Part shown: in pieces, positions 22,361-34,105 of the stretch
Numbering within the stretch: position 1 is the first letter of the stretch
Layout: every line of letters starts with the position of its first letter
Origin: Chamaecyparis obtusa
Lineage: Eukaryota > Streptophyta > Pinopsida > Cupressales > Cupressaceae
DNA: 64,000 nucleotides
NCBI GenBank assembly: GCA_027943335.1
Contig: BSBK01008421.1
Span: 37,444 to 101,443, forward strand
Direction of reading: 5' to 3'
The notes under the pieces: generated by a model
The model's database searches: none
What the model saw: the letters and a program-made list of their open reading frames with translations, nothing else
Told to the model about the DNA's origin: nothing
Position numbers and translations under genes: made by a program

Positions 22361-23690
22361 ACTCACTAGCTTAAAATAAAATAAAATAAAAGTATAAGAT
22401 TAACTAGTTCTAAGTTTAAGTCTTTTATTACAAATTTTGTATTCTTTATATTTCATAAATTATAATATTATAACAAATATTAATATTGAAAAGTAGAAAA
22501 CATGTATTAATATTACAAATAGACTAATACCTCACTACTTCATAAAGCCTCTTCTCTCAAGTTTGAAATTTCTCCAAGATTAGGCAATGACTTCCCCATA
22601 TAAAAATTCAATAGTTTCTCTACTAGTAAAAGGTGATTCGAAAGATCAAAAGATTAGGACATGGCACTACAAACTTTAATAGACTTGTAATTGTTCTTAG
22701 CAACACATACAAGCAACCTTAATAAGCAGTAATGGAGTGCTCTTGTGAAGAAAGAGAAAAAAAAATCAACTTTTTCTACTTATAAAGAAAGAATTGAGCA
22801 ATGACATACACAAAGAAAAGAAGACTCATACAATAATGTGACCATGGTTATCTCTACGATAATCTAATTTATATTTGTCAAAAAGTCATGAAATTCAAAA
22901 AATAAAATAAAATAAAATCTAAAGTCAATCTAAAATTACTTCTTTTTTTCCATAGAATCATAGAACTTGAATCCAATTTTTTTCTTTTGAAAAATGGGCA
23001 GACCTAAAAATCTAAGTTTAATAATTTAATATAAATTAAGATAGAAGAAATTGAAATTTTTTAGGTTATCTAATGAAACAATTTGAGCACATGGAGTATC
23101 TATGGTAAGGAGGTAGGTTCTTGCAAACCTCCCATAATGTCTTATAATTGAATTGAGACTAAAGTTTTTACAATTATTATTGTTATCCATTTAACCTTCA
23201 ATTGATCACAAAATCCAATACCCTTATAATTTGTCACTAAATTATTGTGATTCAACCCACCTCACATTAAAATGACATATATACACATTTTTTTGTAGTT
23301 TCGTCTTGTTGACATGTAAGACAACAATCTATAATACTCACAACACAGTAGAATAAATCCTTCGATTTGAATGATCTTAATATACACATCGTACATAAGA
23401 AAATTAATTTTTTTTACGATATATAAAGTGCGTATTATCTTATATAAGAGAATTAAATTTTCACAAACTACATGTCAATTGAATTAGTGTATCATAAAAA
23501 AAATACATTTAAAAAACAGATTATGCAGAATAATAAATAATAACTTAAATAATACTGTCATAAAAAATTCTATTAAGAATAAATAAGATCTAATTTTATC
23601 ACCCATGAAACTAAAAATAACCTATAATAAAATAAAAATAAAAAGGTAAAATAATATATTCTGAGAGCGTATATGCATGACGTTATAAGG
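22361..23690. other. intergenic, no gene seen
   Basis: This is very AT-rich sequence between the hAT insertion and the transporter gene, with a short (AAAAT)n run near 22370-22390 and another near 22900. I see no coding or transposon signature. Confidence 0.6.
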
Positions 23691-24644
23691 GTTGGTTGGG
23701 TATATGAATAAAGAGACCTTAATCATTCAAAATTCCGTGTCCCTACGTGGTACAGCATAGAGTAGCAGACCAGCACGCGTACAGTACCGGCTTTTCTTTG
23801 ACTCATTTGCAGCCGCCGGGTAGGTCACACATTTTATCTCTCTCCATCTCCTAACTCTCCTTTCACACTATGATCGGATTGCTTATCGCCTCATGTTCCA
23901 TACTCTCTGTCTCTCATTTTGCATACTACATGTCTCTGATTTTGCGCAAGGCATTCTTATGTATTCTAGTTCTCCACATGGCCGAAAGATAACTGATTGA
24001 GTCTAGAAGTATGAGCTCTTAGCCTAGCAAAGCCAGGGGAGAAGTGCTGATTAGATAGGCGAGGAACAACAAATTTTTCTAGAAAATTTCTTCCTTGTAG
24101 CTTCGAATTGGTAATTTTTGAAACAGAAGAGATTGGAACATATATTATGGAAATTCAAAAAGATGCACTTCTGTAATGGGGCATGTTGTTTGCTTCAAAT
24201 TCTGAATTAGATTTTCGTGGGAACTTCAAAGATTGCATTTTTCTTAAGGTTTACTTGAGTTCTGTTAGTTTGCATTATCCTTTTTAAGGTTTCCTTCTTG
24301 AGTTCTGTTAGTTCATGCATTTTTCTGTGATTGCTTAGCTTAATTTTTCAGCTTATGATGTTCATTAACAGACTTCTTTGATTTCGGTGAGTAATTTTGT
24401 GATTTTATGTGCTGAATTCTGTTTTTCTGTGATTGCTAGCATGAATTCCTCCCATGGGTATTTGTGGAATTTTGATTAATTTTGATTTGTCTTACTCAGT
24501 CCGTCGTAGGTGAAGAGATGCTTGCCTTTTGTGGGGTTTCGCAAAAACCCAATTCATATGTGATGCTTTTGTCACTTGCTAACATGCCATATTGTGATGG
24601 GTTCTGTGCAGAGTTTGGATCGAGCAATTGAAGTTGTAGTAGGC
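23691..24644 (+). promoter_or_regulatory. probable promoter and 5' untranslated region of the ammonium transporter
   Basis: A TATA-like GTATATGAATAAAG lies at about 23699. A candidate 5'UTR intron could run from GTAGGT at 23820 to TGCAG at 24611, with a CTAAC branch-like word at 24580. None of this is proven by sequence alone. The ATGs at 24576 and 24597 are in frame but would sit inside the candidate intron. Confidence 0.35.
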
Positions 24645-26462
24645 ATGGCTACCACAGTTCCAATTGCGTACCAGAATGGCACGGGAATACCCGATTGGCT
24701 TAACAAAGGAGACAATGCATGGCAAATGGTTGCTGCAACTGTTGTTGGATTGCAAAGCATGCCAGGCCTTGTTATCCTCTATGGAAGCATTGTAAAGAAG
24801 AAATGGGCTGTTAATTCTGCATTCATGGCTCTCTATGCATTCGCGGCTGTTTTGATCTGTTGGGTGACTTGGGCTTATAAAATGTCATTTGGGGATGAGC
24901 TCCTTCCCTTCTGGGGAAAGGCAGGACCTGCACTTGGCCAGAAGTTTCTGATCAAGCAAGCCAAAGTTCCTGAAACAAAGCACAAGTACAATAATGGAAC
25001 CATCGAGACAGAAGCTCTGGAGCCCTTTTTCCCTATGGCTACCCTCGTGTTCTTTCAGTTCGTCTTTGCAGCCATAACATTGATTCTCTTGGCTGGTTCT
25101 TTGCTTGGAAGAATGAATATCAAAGCATGGATGGCTTTTGTGCCACTCTGGCTCACTTTTTCTTATACTGTAGGAGCTTTTAGTTTATGGGGCGGAGGGT
25201 TTCTTTTCCAGTGGGGGGTCATTGATTTCTCAGGTGGTTATGTCATCCATCTATCTTCTGGAATTGCAGGGTTTACAGCTGCTTATTGGGTAGGCTCACA
25301 TTTTTTGTTCCTTGATGACCTCTGTATTTTACAGACCTATTGATTATCAAATTATATATCCTGATTGTTTGAATGTGGGGGAAGTACAGGTAGGACCTAG
25401 GCTTCAAAAGGACCGTGAAAGATTTCCTCCAAATAATGTGCTTTTAATGCTGGCTGGAGCTGGTTTTCTGTGGTTAGGTTGGTGTGGTTTTAATGGAGGC
25501 GGCCCTTACTCTGCCAACGTTGTTTCATCCATGGCAGTTTTGAATACCAACATATGTGCGGCCACCAGTCTTCTTGTATGGACTTGCTTGGACGTTATAT
25601 TCTTTAAGAAGCCTTCAGTCATTGGAGCCGTTCAGGGAATGATAACTGGACTTGTCTGTATTACCCCAGGCGCAGGTAAAACCAAACCCATAATTAGCTT
25701 TGCCCTGTTTCTCTTTGTAGTCAATATCCCTTTTTAGTTGGTTGTGGGACAGATTATGAAACAAGTGTAGTTCAAATCAATGGATATGCATTAGAAACGA
25801 GCTTTTCAAGACAGCCCATCGTCCTTTCCATGTCGAAGATGTTCTCTAATTACAGTGTAGAGTAAAGGGTTTCAAAATTTGAGTGAAACCCATTTCATAA
25901 AATGTTCTCTTTCTCCTGTTATGTAGGTGTTGTGCAAGGATGGGCAGCCATTGTAATGGGAGTGCTCTCTGGTAGTATTCCATGGTTCACCATGATGATA
26001 GTTCACAAAAGGTCGGCCTTGCTACAGAAAGTTGATGATACATTGGCTGTATTCCATACTCACGCAGTTGCAGGATTACTGGGTGGAGCACTTACAGGCC
26101 TTCTTGCAGAGCCTACTCTCTGTAGCCTCTTCCTCGCGGTAAAAAATTCCAAGGGAGCATTTTATGGGGATGGAATGCAATTTGTGAAGCAAATAGTGGG
26201 AGCTACTTTTGTCATTGGATGGAACATTGTGGTCACTAGCATAATCATGCTAGTCATCCAGTTTTTCATTCCATTGAGGATGCCAGACGAGGAACTTTTG
26301 ATTGGAGATGATGCAGTTCATGGGGAGGAAGCATATGCTCTGTGGGCTGATGGGGAGAAATATGACCACACAAAACATGGCTGGTATTCTGATGAGATGC
26401 AACACTTTAAAGGGAATGGAGTTGGGCAGGGTGCAGCAGGAGGACTAACTATAGAGTTGTGA
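24645..26462 (+). CDS. AMT2: AMT2-class ammonium transporter, three exons
   Basis: This encodes an ammonium transporter (Amt/MEP/Rh family) of the plasma membrane. Joining exons 24645-25289, 25390-25675 and 25927-26462 gives 488 residues with no stop; both introns (100 and 251 bp) have GT...AG ends and the family sequence reads straight across. The start ATGGC at 24645 gives [12 protein letters not shown], followed by the AMT2-typical [12 protein letters not shown] and [20 protein letters not shown]. The twin pore histidines are H202 (VIHLSSG) and H356 ([12 protein letters not shown]). [10 protein letters not shown] and a C-terminal [15 protein letters not shown] are also typical. Eleven membrane spans are expected from the family. 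N117-G-T119 in a lengthened loop is a possible glycosylation site. The length is close to other AMT2 proteins. It is the only intact host gene found. Confidence 0.95.
25290..25389 (+). other. intron 1 of the ammonium transporter
   Basis: This 100-bp intron starts GTAGGC and ends TACAG. It falls between the W and V codons of the AAYW/VGPR segment (phase 0), and removing it restores the family sequence. Confidence 0.9.
25676..25926 (+). other. intron 2 of the ammonium transporter
   Basis: This 251-bp intron starts GTAAAA and ends ATGTAG, splitting the glycine codon after TPGA (phase 1). Removal restores TPGAGVVQGW. Confidence 0.9.
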
Positions 26463-26805
26463 TCCAGCTATTACATTACATTCAGTCGGGGGATAAAGGA
26501 AAACAACCAAATGAATAGTCAGGGTCTTTGTGCTTTCTTTTCATTTATATTGGTGAAGCAGGATTTCAGGATACCCTGTTTCGGTATCTATTGTAACAAG
26601 CACATAAGCATGGGCTATGTGTTCAGTATTCATTGTATCAATTAAATCTGTTCCGAATTTTACTGAGTAAATATTTAACATTTTTTTTTATGGAAAATAT
26701 TTTTATAATTAAGTTGTCAATTTCCTAAGCTACACAAAATTTTAACCTTTTGTGAAATAATTGAAAGTTGGTTCCTAAATCACCTTATATGCATTCCTAT
26801 ACATT
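26463..26805. other. 3' flank of the ammonium transporter
   Basis: This should contain the 3'UTR and poly(A) site. No single poly(A) signal stands out; AATTAAATC near 26640 is a weak candidate. Confidence 0.35.
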
Positions 26806-26893
26806 ATACCCACTATATACATATAATTCTACTTACATATTCCTTTAGAATACCCACTATATACATATAATTCTACTTACATATTATTCCTTT
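26806..26893. repeat. tandem duplication, two copies of 44 bp
   Basis: The unit starting ATACCCACTATATACATATA is repeated directly at 26850, nearly exact. Confidence 0.9.
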
Positions 26894-27866
26894 TAGTTTA
26901 GCTCATTCTATGTTTCTTGTAGGTACTCATGGACTTATCCTTTTTTAATTTAGAAACTTAAATTTAAATTTTGGTTAACTATCATCTATACCCTTCATCT
27001 CTAGAGATTAGTAAACAAAAATTTGTGTGTTTTGTTGCTATGTCCTTGTATTTGTTGACAAAACAAAAATATCTTTAGGTATTCCTAGAAATTTCATTCA
27101 CTTTACACACTTCAATTGGTACAATAAGAGAAATCTAGAGTTGCAAAAGCATTTTTAGAGGCATTTGTATGATTGAATATTGTTATTTTTATAAATTTAA
27201 ACACTTCTTTCGCAAGCTGTCCTAAAGACATTCTCTTGTGATATATTGGCGACCCCACTAAGTTATTTATAAATACTGCCAACCCTCAAATATTAGAAGT
27301 TGTAGAAGAAACTAGGCAAGTCAAGCAAAGTGAAGACTGCAAATTTGTCGATTACACATGATGAGTCCATAGGTGTATGACACATCTATACTTGCAAACT
27401 TATCTTTGTTTTTTATACTTATCCTTGCATAGTCAAAGCAAAATATTTTCATATGAGTTGAATAGTATTACATCATTATCTATTTTTTATGCAAGAGCAT
27501 CCTAAAAAACCTTACTACAGTTCACTACATTAAATTTTGAAAAAAATCATAAAAACATATAATGAAAATATTTTAATAATTTTATGTAGCTAAATGATGA
27601 AAATGGATAACAAAATTAATGCAAACCATAACTCAAAAATTATGTGGAGAAACCCTTTCTCGAAAAAAAACCATAGCTCTAAGATTTGTATCAATTCTTC
27701 AACTGAGTTACATCAATAAAACTTCCCTCTTTGAACTACTACAACACTTCACTACTTCAACAAAATGTGAATAATATGTTTACTCTTCAACTCAAGCACT
27801 AAATATACAAGTAAAAAATAAAACACAAAATGCAAATGGTTTCTAAAACCATTTAGACATAAACCA
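26894..27866. other. intergenic, no gene seen
   Basis: This AT-rich sequence has many stops in every frame. Confidence 0.6.
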
Positions 27867-28234
27867 TAGAAAATAGAAACCTTCCCTCTTTCAACTTGTG
27901 ATCTTATTTGCCTTTTGAAAGATATTCCTTATCTTCTCCAAACTTTCATTTAACTTGCCCTTCTTTCATGTTCTTTCTATTTTGACAACTAAAAAACATC
28001 TTGCAAGTTGTCATAGTTGAATTTATCAACTTTTATAACTAAAAGATAATTAGAAAACAGAAACCTTCCCTCTTTCAACTTGTGATCTTATTTGCCTTTT
28101 GAAAGATATTCCTTATCTTCTCCAAACTTTCATTTAACTTGCCCTTCTTTCATTTTCTTTCTATTTTGACAACTAAAAACATCTTGCAAGTTGTCATAGT
28201 TGAATTTCTCAACTTTTATAACTAAAAGAAAATT
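27867..28234. repeat. tandem duplication, two copies of 184 bp
   Basis: The unit starting TAGAAAA(T/C)AGAAACCTTCC repeats at a period of 184 bases (27867 and 28051) with only a few changes, which suggests a recent duplication. Confidence 0.9.
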
Positions 28235-28391
28235 ACAAATTATTTATAATAATTAAATACAATTTTAGCAAATGTATGGTTGAGATATTTTCCCAACAGT
28301 TAACACCCATTTGGCCTATAATGGTGAACAAAGCATCAAAGATAACATACACACAACATGTTCAACTTGGAGATGTCTATCCAGCTATCAT

Positions 28392-28461
28392 AAACCTAAA
28401 TCTTACCAAGGATGGACTTAGTTTTTTTTCTCTTTAACTCTCCTTGGTAAGATTTAGGTTT
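28392..28461. repeat. inverted repeat with perfect 21-base arms
   Basis: Arms 28392-28412 (starting AAACCTAAATCTTACC) and 28441-28461 are exact complements around a 28-base T-rich loop. Weaker pairing continues outward to about 28372 and 28481. Confidence 0.9.
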
Positions 28462-28481
28462 TTGATGGCTTGCCAGCCATT

Positions 28482-29712
28482 AGCATTCAAGTTTTAAGGT
28501 ATTTGATTTTTTTAAAGAAATATATTGTTAACATAAGATCATAGTGTTATACACTGAATTTGCATCTCTGATCTCAAGCTCTCTTGGTCTTGATAATCCA
28601 GTATAACAAGGGAATCATCTCAAGGTTGTGGGACCTTTGCTAACCGAGATGAGACCTCCAGGTTCTAGGCTGGTTCCTCTTGGATTGTCACCTTAGTTTG
28701 CTCTTAACAGGAAAGTAAATCTTTTGAGGGAAAGGGTTAGAAGGAGTGCATGAAAGGGAAATGACTAAAAGAAAACTACCTACTAGGTGATGCACCGAAA
28801 CTAGGGTTTGGATCTCAGTATAGAGGGATGAGATCAATGGAGGAATCAGGTCTAATAAGTCACCACTCACTAGATAGGTTTGCATAAGTATTTCATAGGA
28901 AGGCTTGAACAAAAGACTCAACCTATGACCTGCAAACAAACATCCTCCTCTGCAACTAGGTGTAGGAATGAGACAAGACTGCTAGGGGCTGTAGCATACC
29001 CACAAAACATCTAAATCAAATCAGACACAATAACACACAAAATCACAGAAAGTGAGAGGGACTAGGAACCCCAATTTCTATTGACAACATTCATAAACTT
29101 CAATCCAATAAGAGATAACTCACATAAGAAGGCATGAGGACAACAAGAGTGTCACAAAATGCTTTGCCATATCTGAATTATCAATGAGAGATTACAAAGA
29201 GTAGAAAACCAGAGGACAAAAAAGTGTCTCAGATAGCTTTCTAGGAAAGAAACTTTCTTTTTTACAAAATGTGAACTCTCTGAGCACTAAGGCTCCAAAA
29301 AAAAAACTATATACACCTCTGCACGTAGGCAAGAATCAAAATATCTCATTAGGGTTACATAAATAGGCATAAAATAATCCAACCCTAAAATAGTCACTTC
29401 TAATCATAAATGAATCTTTGAAAATATCTCAACCGATCAGATATTTCTCCTTGCGTGCCCATGCCTGTACTGATCCTGCCTGCAGATCAACAACCTTGAT
29501 CCATCTACCTCCCTGCAAGCCCACTGAGTCATGAATACTCTCAAAATCCGATCAGATACTGTAAAGGATCCAAAACGGTGGCCTAAAATCTCTGCAAAAT
29601 CTCTTTCAACTGCCACTACCTCTAAAAATCATAAATCTTTAGCTACCTGCACTTGCAACATCCCCCTCAGAAGAAAGCCCGTGAAAAACTGGCCGCACCG
29701 CCTTGAAAATAT
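28482..29712. other. intergenic, no gene supported
   Basis: Moderately AT-rich sequence of unknown origin. No motif, repeat pair or long frame identifies it. Confidence 0.5.
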
Positions 29713-30822
29713 CACTGGTCTCATGATCGCATAAGCTCAAAAGCCTTCATGCGATCATGCGACAAGCCTTTGAAAACTTGCCTCTACTGCCGCATAGACA
29801 CCCGGACTCACTCTCCCTTTGGTCGCCAAGTCACTTTAACTTTTCTTAACCCCGGGCTCCTCTCAGCGACCACGCGAAACATGTTAACTGCGCAACCGTG
29901 CTCTTGCCAAGTCTGGAGGCCTGCTAAATCATATCCGCGAACATGCGAACAAAGAAACCCTTTATCGGACACCGCCAAGTTAGAAGAGAAAAGAACGACC
30001 TCCTCTAAACTTCCGCCAGAGCTTTGATAAAAAAGAAAGATCGACGGTTGGCGCATGATCTCATGGAGTCGGAAGACTCCATGAGATCATACGACAGCCG
30101 TCGGATCTCCATTTACTTAACCGCCAAAGAAGAGACCATCGATTGTGGCCTTATGAAGAGCTGGGCCCAACACATCGCAGTAGCGCACTCAGAAAATATG
30201 CCACCTCATTTGAAATATGTGGACCCACAACAAATCTTCGCCACCAGCTGACCAATGGAACATGGGCACGTCACCACTTGAGGACCCACCAGCAGCTACC
30301 GAAGTCCCCGCTGACCGAACATGTCACCACTAGCCAGCCACTGAGAAGCGGGCACATCACCAGCCAAGGGCCCACCGCCAAACTGCAAGCTCTATCAGCG
30401 CGGCTAATGGTTTGTCACATGTTCGCATAGCCTAAAAAGGGGCTATGCGATCATGCGACAGACCGCTAGCGGTTCTTTGAAAACCATCAACTGGGCCCAC
30501 CAATAGATTAGGATTTTGTAAAGCAAGGAAGATCAACAGTCATCGCTAGACCGCGATCTTAAATAGGATGCATCTTGGGCTGGCGGTATAGCGAGGACCG
30601 TCAGATCTTGCTAGGGTTTAGTGGCTTAGAAAAAAAAAGTGTGCCGAGACTTAGGAAAAATTAAACCGGAGACTTAGGAAGTATTTCGCACACGGGGTAA
30701 ATTGAAGATTTAAGTGGCCGCCAAAAGGTAATGAAAAATTAGAACAGGCCAAGAGGATTCTAATCCGATCGTTGTCGCATGATCTCATGGGCTCGAAAGA
30801 TTCCATGAGATTATGTGACAGC
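29713..30822. repeat. second cluster of GCATGATCGCATG hairpins
   Basis: Four inverted repeats lie at about 29720-29762, 30050-30094, 30413-30460 and 30772-30820. All have an outer GCATGATC(G/T)CATG-like arm with complement, and inner arms that differ between copies. The one at 30055-30090 has perfect 16-base arms around GGAA. Two are followed by the same CAGCCGTCGGATCTCCA. The region is more GC-rich than its surroundings and contains repeated GGGCCCAC / GGGACCCAC words. It is related to the block inside the hAT element at 20335-21476, about 9 kb away. Confidence 0.75.
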
Positions 30823-32431
30823 CGTCGGATCTCCACTACACTTGCACAGCTATGAGGAACTGGGACCCACCTGGTCGGAGTTACGCACTTGAAGGTAAAA
30901 AACATAGAGGGATCTCGGGGAGAAGGTCGAAAACACACTGGATTTTCGTACCAAAAGGTAGAAAACACATTGGGTTTTCAACACTTGAGCACTTCTTTGG
31001 AAAATAGGACCATGGCCAAAAATGAATGATAGGGAATTTTTGGGTAACACATAGTATAGAGCTAAAAGGACAAAGATCATCATGTGACTTGTGTGAAACC
31101 CTTCCATACCTTATGACATCTACATTGACACACTGGAGGATTGGGACCAAGGAGACCTCCAAATGGGACGGTGGCTGATTTCTTTATTTTCTAAAAATTC
31201 ATCATTAGAATTAAGCCAACCTACACATGTCATAGAGAATCAAATGTTGGATCACCTTGGGCCAACACAAATCATTTATAATATTCTAGGATCACCTTGG
31301 ATCAATGTGTTAGGTTTTTTTTTTTTTTTTTGCTATTAAGGATTCTAGTTCTTGTCTACCTAAGAAGGCTTAGATGTGGTTTCCTTTTACTAGATGCACT
31401 ATTTGTACATGAATTGTAGGGGTAATCATAGAGTCGGTTTCTCTTATTTTTCTTCCACAAATGAGACACTTATTTTTCTTTGTATAAGTTTGAACTGAAT
31501 GAGCCATTTGACATTTAGGTTGTTTTCCTTTCTATTTAGATGCAAGGGGCTAATTTTCTTGGGATTTAAGGTCTTGCCATAAATTTCCTCTTTTTGTTGA
31601 TACAATTTTACCAACTCAAATGGTGGTTTTTCTTGCTAGCTATATATTGAGATGTGACAAAAATCCAAAATGAAGGGGGGGAGGGCGGGGGGTGTTGGGG
31701 GTAGTATCAAGAAAATTGGTACAAGAGAGTTATTTTGCACTTCTTCCCCTAATGCTTGCAGTAATGTCCTAATTTATACAACTCTTTTGAAATAATTTCT
31801 CCATTTTCTCACCACTTAGCATTTGAAAACAAAATAATTGACATTACAAGTGAATAATTTGATTCAAATTTTTGGCCTCATAAATTGTCTTGAAGCAATT
31901 TCAAGCCTCTTTTATAATTGTGGTGGTTGTTTGAATGTAATGTTAAAAATCTCATTAAAAAATTCCAAACAAAATTATGAGTTTAGCCTTCTAATCAACC
32001 TTATCAAACATATTTTGATCAAACTCAAGTTGGGTTTGTACTCTTATTTTCCATTCAACATATTCTCTCAAAAGTTGGGAGTTATGAAGCATGATTTTGG
32101 GAGCATTAGCAAGTAGTGTTACTAGTTTTGAGGATTCTCATTTCTCCAAACATACCTTTATCTCTAATACTTTATAAAGGTGATGCTATATATGTCATTT
32201 TTGTAGCTCTATTAGGCTTTAGTTGTATTAATTCAACATGATTTGTTATTTATAAAAGTAAATCAAAGAGAACTAATAATATCAAACGTTACAATTTTTG
32301 TTTATTAGTTTTTAAACCTTTTAATTGCTTATAAATTTTCAAGTTTTGTTCAATTTTACTAAATATTCTAAATATAATTAAAATTAAACAATAATTTTAA
32401 TTAAAGATAACTATTAACTTGTAACATTTAA
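30823..32431. other. intergenic, no gene supported
   Basis: Only short frames are present. The stretch holds a duplicated GGATCACCTTGG word near 31250-31300, a poly(T) run at about 31317-31332 and a G-rich tract at 31674-31702. Confidence 0.5.
31674..31702 (+). other. G-rich tract, possible G-quadruplex
   Basis: The plus strand has four or more runs of three to seven G within 29 bases, separated by one to four other bases. This is the textbook pattern for quadruplex formation; whether it folds is unknown. Confidence 0.5.
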
Positions 32432-32656
32432 TTAAGAAGGGAGAGAGTTAATACCACAACCCAAAATACCAGCAATTTTCCTCTTTCTGCCCTCAGGGGT
32501 GTTGACAAAGAAGACTGAGCTCTTGCTCCAGTTAATGAGTTGGCCCGTGGCATTAGAGTAAGTATTGAGAATGGACTTCACATTTCTGGCTTCTTTCACC
32601 GAAGCCTCTCCTCCTAAGATGGTGTCATCCACAAATTACTGATGAGAGAAAATCAG
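32432..32656 (-). pseudogene. LINE reverse transcriptase fragment
   Basis: The minus strand reads HQ-stop-FVDDTILGGEAS, then ATGQLINWSKSSVFF and ILGC. This corresponds to the catalytic box (FADD type) and the following segment of a plant L1 reverse transcriptase. About 75 codons remain, with an in-frame TAA before FVDD where glutamine is usual. No flanking LINE domains are present. Confidence 0.8.
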
Positions 32657-34105
32657 GGGTCCGGAAGAGGGTTTTAACTCCAATTATAATTTAATTTTTA
32701 AATAAGATTTTTAAAATATTATAATCATTTAATTATTTTCTATTATACAATTGATCTGCTTCTCAAAAATAGTTTTTTTAAAAAAAGAGACAAATGTATC
32801 TTTATCCACAAAATCCACTAGATTTGATCTTCTATCGTGGAATTCAATAACATGTTCTCACATACATTAGAATATTCAAAGCAGTAAATGGGTTATGTTG
32901 ACATCAGATTGCAATGAGGTTTATACAACCAACCATGAAGATTTCAATAGCTAACAATGAAGAAGTGAATATTAAATTTGATGTAACTCAACAATGTGTA
33001 ACATCAATTTGAACAACTTACATGTGAAATCTTTGCCCCTACCATATATATATCAAACACATTTTTTTACATCCCTAGGAAACTGAATAAAATATCATGT
33101 GAATGTAACAACAAATACAGATTGGATACTCTAAATGCAACTTCAACTCGGATTGGAGGAGGGATGATTAATTTCTAGGAAGAAAAGGCCTTAATATATA
33201 AGTTATGTGAGGTTAAGAATATGTGAATTATTATTAACCAAATATAATGATGTTTTGCACATCAAAGATCCGAAGTGTTGGTCTTTGTAGTTATTTTATA
33301 AATCCAATTTCTTAAATGAAATGGGATGAATATTAAAAAGAAATGAAATCTACAATTCATTTAAAGAACTTTGTATATATGTTTGAAATTTTTGATAATT
33401 TTTTTTTAAAAATTATTTTAAACATCTAATGAATTTTTTTATTTTTTTCCTAAAAATTGTATAATGAAAGATCTTATATTCATCTACTTAATTAAAAGTA
33501 AATCACCATTTTTTTACAATCAAAACTATTCTAATATTTTTGTCAAAATCTCAGAAAACTTATAATTCTCCATAATCTATCAAACAACTTTAAGTCAATC
33601 AATTTTCTAGAAACCTTGAGAATACTCAACAAAAGTAATTCATTCATTAAAAATCTGAAACAATCATGTCAAAATAATATTATAACATCTACAAATACAC
33701 CTTTGAATCATTTACAACTCTTTGTTCTAGCATTGAGATCTTCCCCGGTGAGACCCTTTTTCTGATTTTCTTTTTTTCAACATTTGGACCTTTTTTATTT
33801 TTTCCTTGGATACAAATTAATATATCAAATAACCGCAAATAAGGCATCAGAATCCTTCTAGCATCCACTTCTTGAAATGTGTCAAATCTAGAAATGAAAC
33901 TCCTCGATCTCATTCATTTTTTTGTAACTCTTGAGCTCTATAACAGCTCTTGTAATCATTCCAGTAGCTCCTTTGGTGCCCAATTCGACACAACATATGT
34001 GAAACATGGGAATACTCTCAAACATAATTAAATAACATTTTAAAAATAAATTTTGGCCTAAGTTTCAATTTTTGACATTTTTGAATTTTTCATCACATAA
34101 AAATA
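32657..34105. other. intergenic, no gene seen
   Basis: Very AT-rich sequence to the left edge of the Copia element. It ends AAATA, the left target duplication. Confidence 0.6.

Noticed and set aside
24576..24644. Earlier in-frame ATGs of the ammonium transporter (24576, 24597)
   Set aside because: They would add residues not seen in AMT2 proteins and lie before a likely splice acceptor TGCAG at 24611. ATGGC at 24645 fits better.
29531..30430. Overlapping 65-95 codon frames in the hairpin cluster
   Set aside because: They overlap the inverted repeats and each other and have no recognisable motif.
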